DNA of 6,102 nucleotides. It comes from an uncultured bacterium (GTDB taxonomy: Bacteria > Acidobacteriota > UBA890). Where the stretch lies: positions 1 to 6,102 of the forward strand of contig CALAKE010000413.1 in NCBI GenBank assembly GCA_937922775.1. The letters are read 5' to 3'. The notes beneath the pieces are model-generated. The model was not told the DNA's origin. It ran no database searches and saw nothing but the letters and a program-made list of their open reading frames with translations. Shown in pieces: positions 5,240 through 6,102 of the stretch; position 1 is the stretch's first letter, and each line of letters begins with the position of its first letter. The position numbers and the translations under genes were made by a program.

Positions 5240-6102
5240 CTACTCGTTCCGCAGGGCTCGGACGGGGTCGATTGCGGTGGCACGGCGAGCCGGCAAATAG
5301 CCAGCTAGACCGGCGACGAGCGCAAGGATCACGACGACCGATGAAAAAACCCATGGGTCGGTCACCTGCACCTCGAAGACCAATGACCCGAGCCAGCCGC
5401 TGAGGGCATACGCTCCGAGTAGACCGAGGAGGATGCCGGCAAACGCCAACATGAGACCCTGACCGACGACCATGCGGCGCACACTGGATTGCCCGGCACC
5501 CAACGCCATGCGGATGCCGATTTCGTGGGTTCTCTGGTTGACGGCGTAGGAGAGCACCCCATAAATGCCGACGGCAGCCAGCGCCAGCGCCAGACCGGAG
5601 AAGACTCCCATCAGGGTCATTGAAAAGCGTGCGGGGGAAACGCCTGCAGCCAGGACGCCATCCATCGTGCGCACCTTGTAGAGCACGAGGTCGGGATCCA
5701 CCTGTCGCAGCTCGGCTCGAATCTGCCCGGCCAGGGCCTCGGGGGCGGAGCCCGTGCGGACAGTCTGAATCATGGCCCAGTTGCGGTCGTCGGCGAACTG
5801 GCTGTGGGGTATATAGATGATCGGTTCCGTGCTCCCGTTCGGTGTGAGCGCCGTGTCGCCAACAATGCCGACGATCTCCCAGACTTCGTCGCCCCCGACC
5901 TGAACCGGCACTCCGAGTGGGTCCCTGTCGGGGATGTAGCGGTCAGCAAAGAGCTGGTTGACGAGGATCACATCTGGTGCATCGTCGCGGTCCGTATCCT
6001 GGAGAAGGCGTCCACGCAGCAACGGGATCTGCATGACCTCGTGGAAGTCACCGTCGACGACACGAATGTTGGCAAGCTGCCAATCGCCGAGCTCCGAGTC
6101 CT
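5240..6102 (-). CDS. MacB/FtsX-type ABC transporter permease, C-terminal part (runs off right edge)
   Basis: Permease of the MacB/FtsX superfamily, likely of the long duplicated ('ADOP') type common in Acidobacteriota. An in-frame ATG at 6034 is not the start, because the frame stays open through DSELGDWQLANIRVVDGDFHEV to the window edge; 286 residues are visible. The first part is the periplasmic MacB-type domain: VMQIPLLRGRLL, VILVNQLFADRYIPDRDPLG, then an IVGIVGD strand. The FtsX domain follows with three membrane segments at about 163-187, 214-238 and 250-268, and the cytoplasmic loop RTHEIGIRMALGA between the first two. It ends DPVRALRNE, as family members do. Such proteins work with a MacB-like ATPase in envelope efflux or mechanotransmission; none is visible here. 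The substrate is unknown. With 163 bases and no clear terminator before the TPR-receiver gene, co-transcription is possible. Confidence 0.93.
   Translation of the reverse strand, partial: DSELGDWQLANIRVVDGDFHEVMQIPLLRGRLLQDTDRDDAPDVILVNQLFADRYIPDRDPLGVPVQVGGDEVWEIVGIVGDTALTPNGSTEPIIYIPHSQFADDRNWAMIQTVRTGSAPEALAGQIRAELRQVDPDLVLYKVRTMDGVLAAGVSPARFSMTLMGVFSGLALALAAVGIYGVLSYAVNQRTHEIGIRMALGAGQSSVRRMVVGQGLMLAFAGILLGLLGAYALSGWLGSLVFEVQVTDPWVFSSVVVILALVAGLAGYLPARRATAIDPVRALRNE

Noticed and set aside
1..6102. CRISPR array, tRNA, rRNA, insertion sequence or phage genes
   Set aside because: No regularly spaced repeats, cloverleaf-like sequence, transposase or structural phage motif was seen on either strand.

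Overview
The window is GC-rich bacterial DNA with six protein-coding genes. Four are complete; a Ser/Thr kinase is cut by the left edge and an ABC-type permease by the right edge. The gene mix is a PknB-type eukaryotic-like kinase, a MacB/FtsX permease of the long 'ADOP' style, a PF00144 serine hydrolase with an exported N-terminus, and a TPR-receiver protein. That mix is typical of environmental Acidobacteriota and Gemmatimonadota. The phylum guess is inference from gene content, not from any marker gene.

Layout. (1) 1-340, minus: N-terminal part of a Ser/Thr protein kinase. (2) 341-594: divergent intergenic region with an A9 tract, a long imperfect hairpin (486-522) and two abutting palindromes (560-585) that run into a ribosome binding site. 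(3) 595-1740, plus: beta-lactamase-family serine hydrolase with an exported, probably lipoprotein, N-terminus. (4) 1741-1815: short convergent gap with a possible bidirectional stem-loop. (5) 1816-2916, minus: Leu/Phe/Val dehydrogenase-type amino-acid dehydrogenase. (6) 2917-3066: divergent promoter region with a -10-like hexamer placed as for a leaderless transcript, and GGGCTC/GAGCCC elements that could form alternative hairpins. (7) 3067-4167, plus: unrecognised 366-aa protein with a coiled-coil centre and a different arginine codon choice. (8) 4171-5076, minus: TPR-like N-terminus joined to a CheY-like receiver domain, ending 3 bp from the preceding gene's stop. (9) 5077-5239: intergenic, no gene. 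(10) 5240-6102, minus: C-terminal part of a MacB/FtsX-type permease, possibly read through into the receiver gene.

There is no obvious shared operon or pathway. Orientation alternates (minus, plus, minus, plus, minus, minus), so only the last two minus-strand genes could be co-transcribed. Signalling (kinase, receiver protein), envelope export (permease, exported hydrolase) and amino-acid catabolism (dehydrogenase) sit side by side. I see no tRNA, rRNA, CRISPR array, insertion sequence or phage gene. I do not see convincing evidence for a new multi-gene system. The parts that known families explain least are the 3067-4167 gene with its leader, and the TPR-receiver protein.
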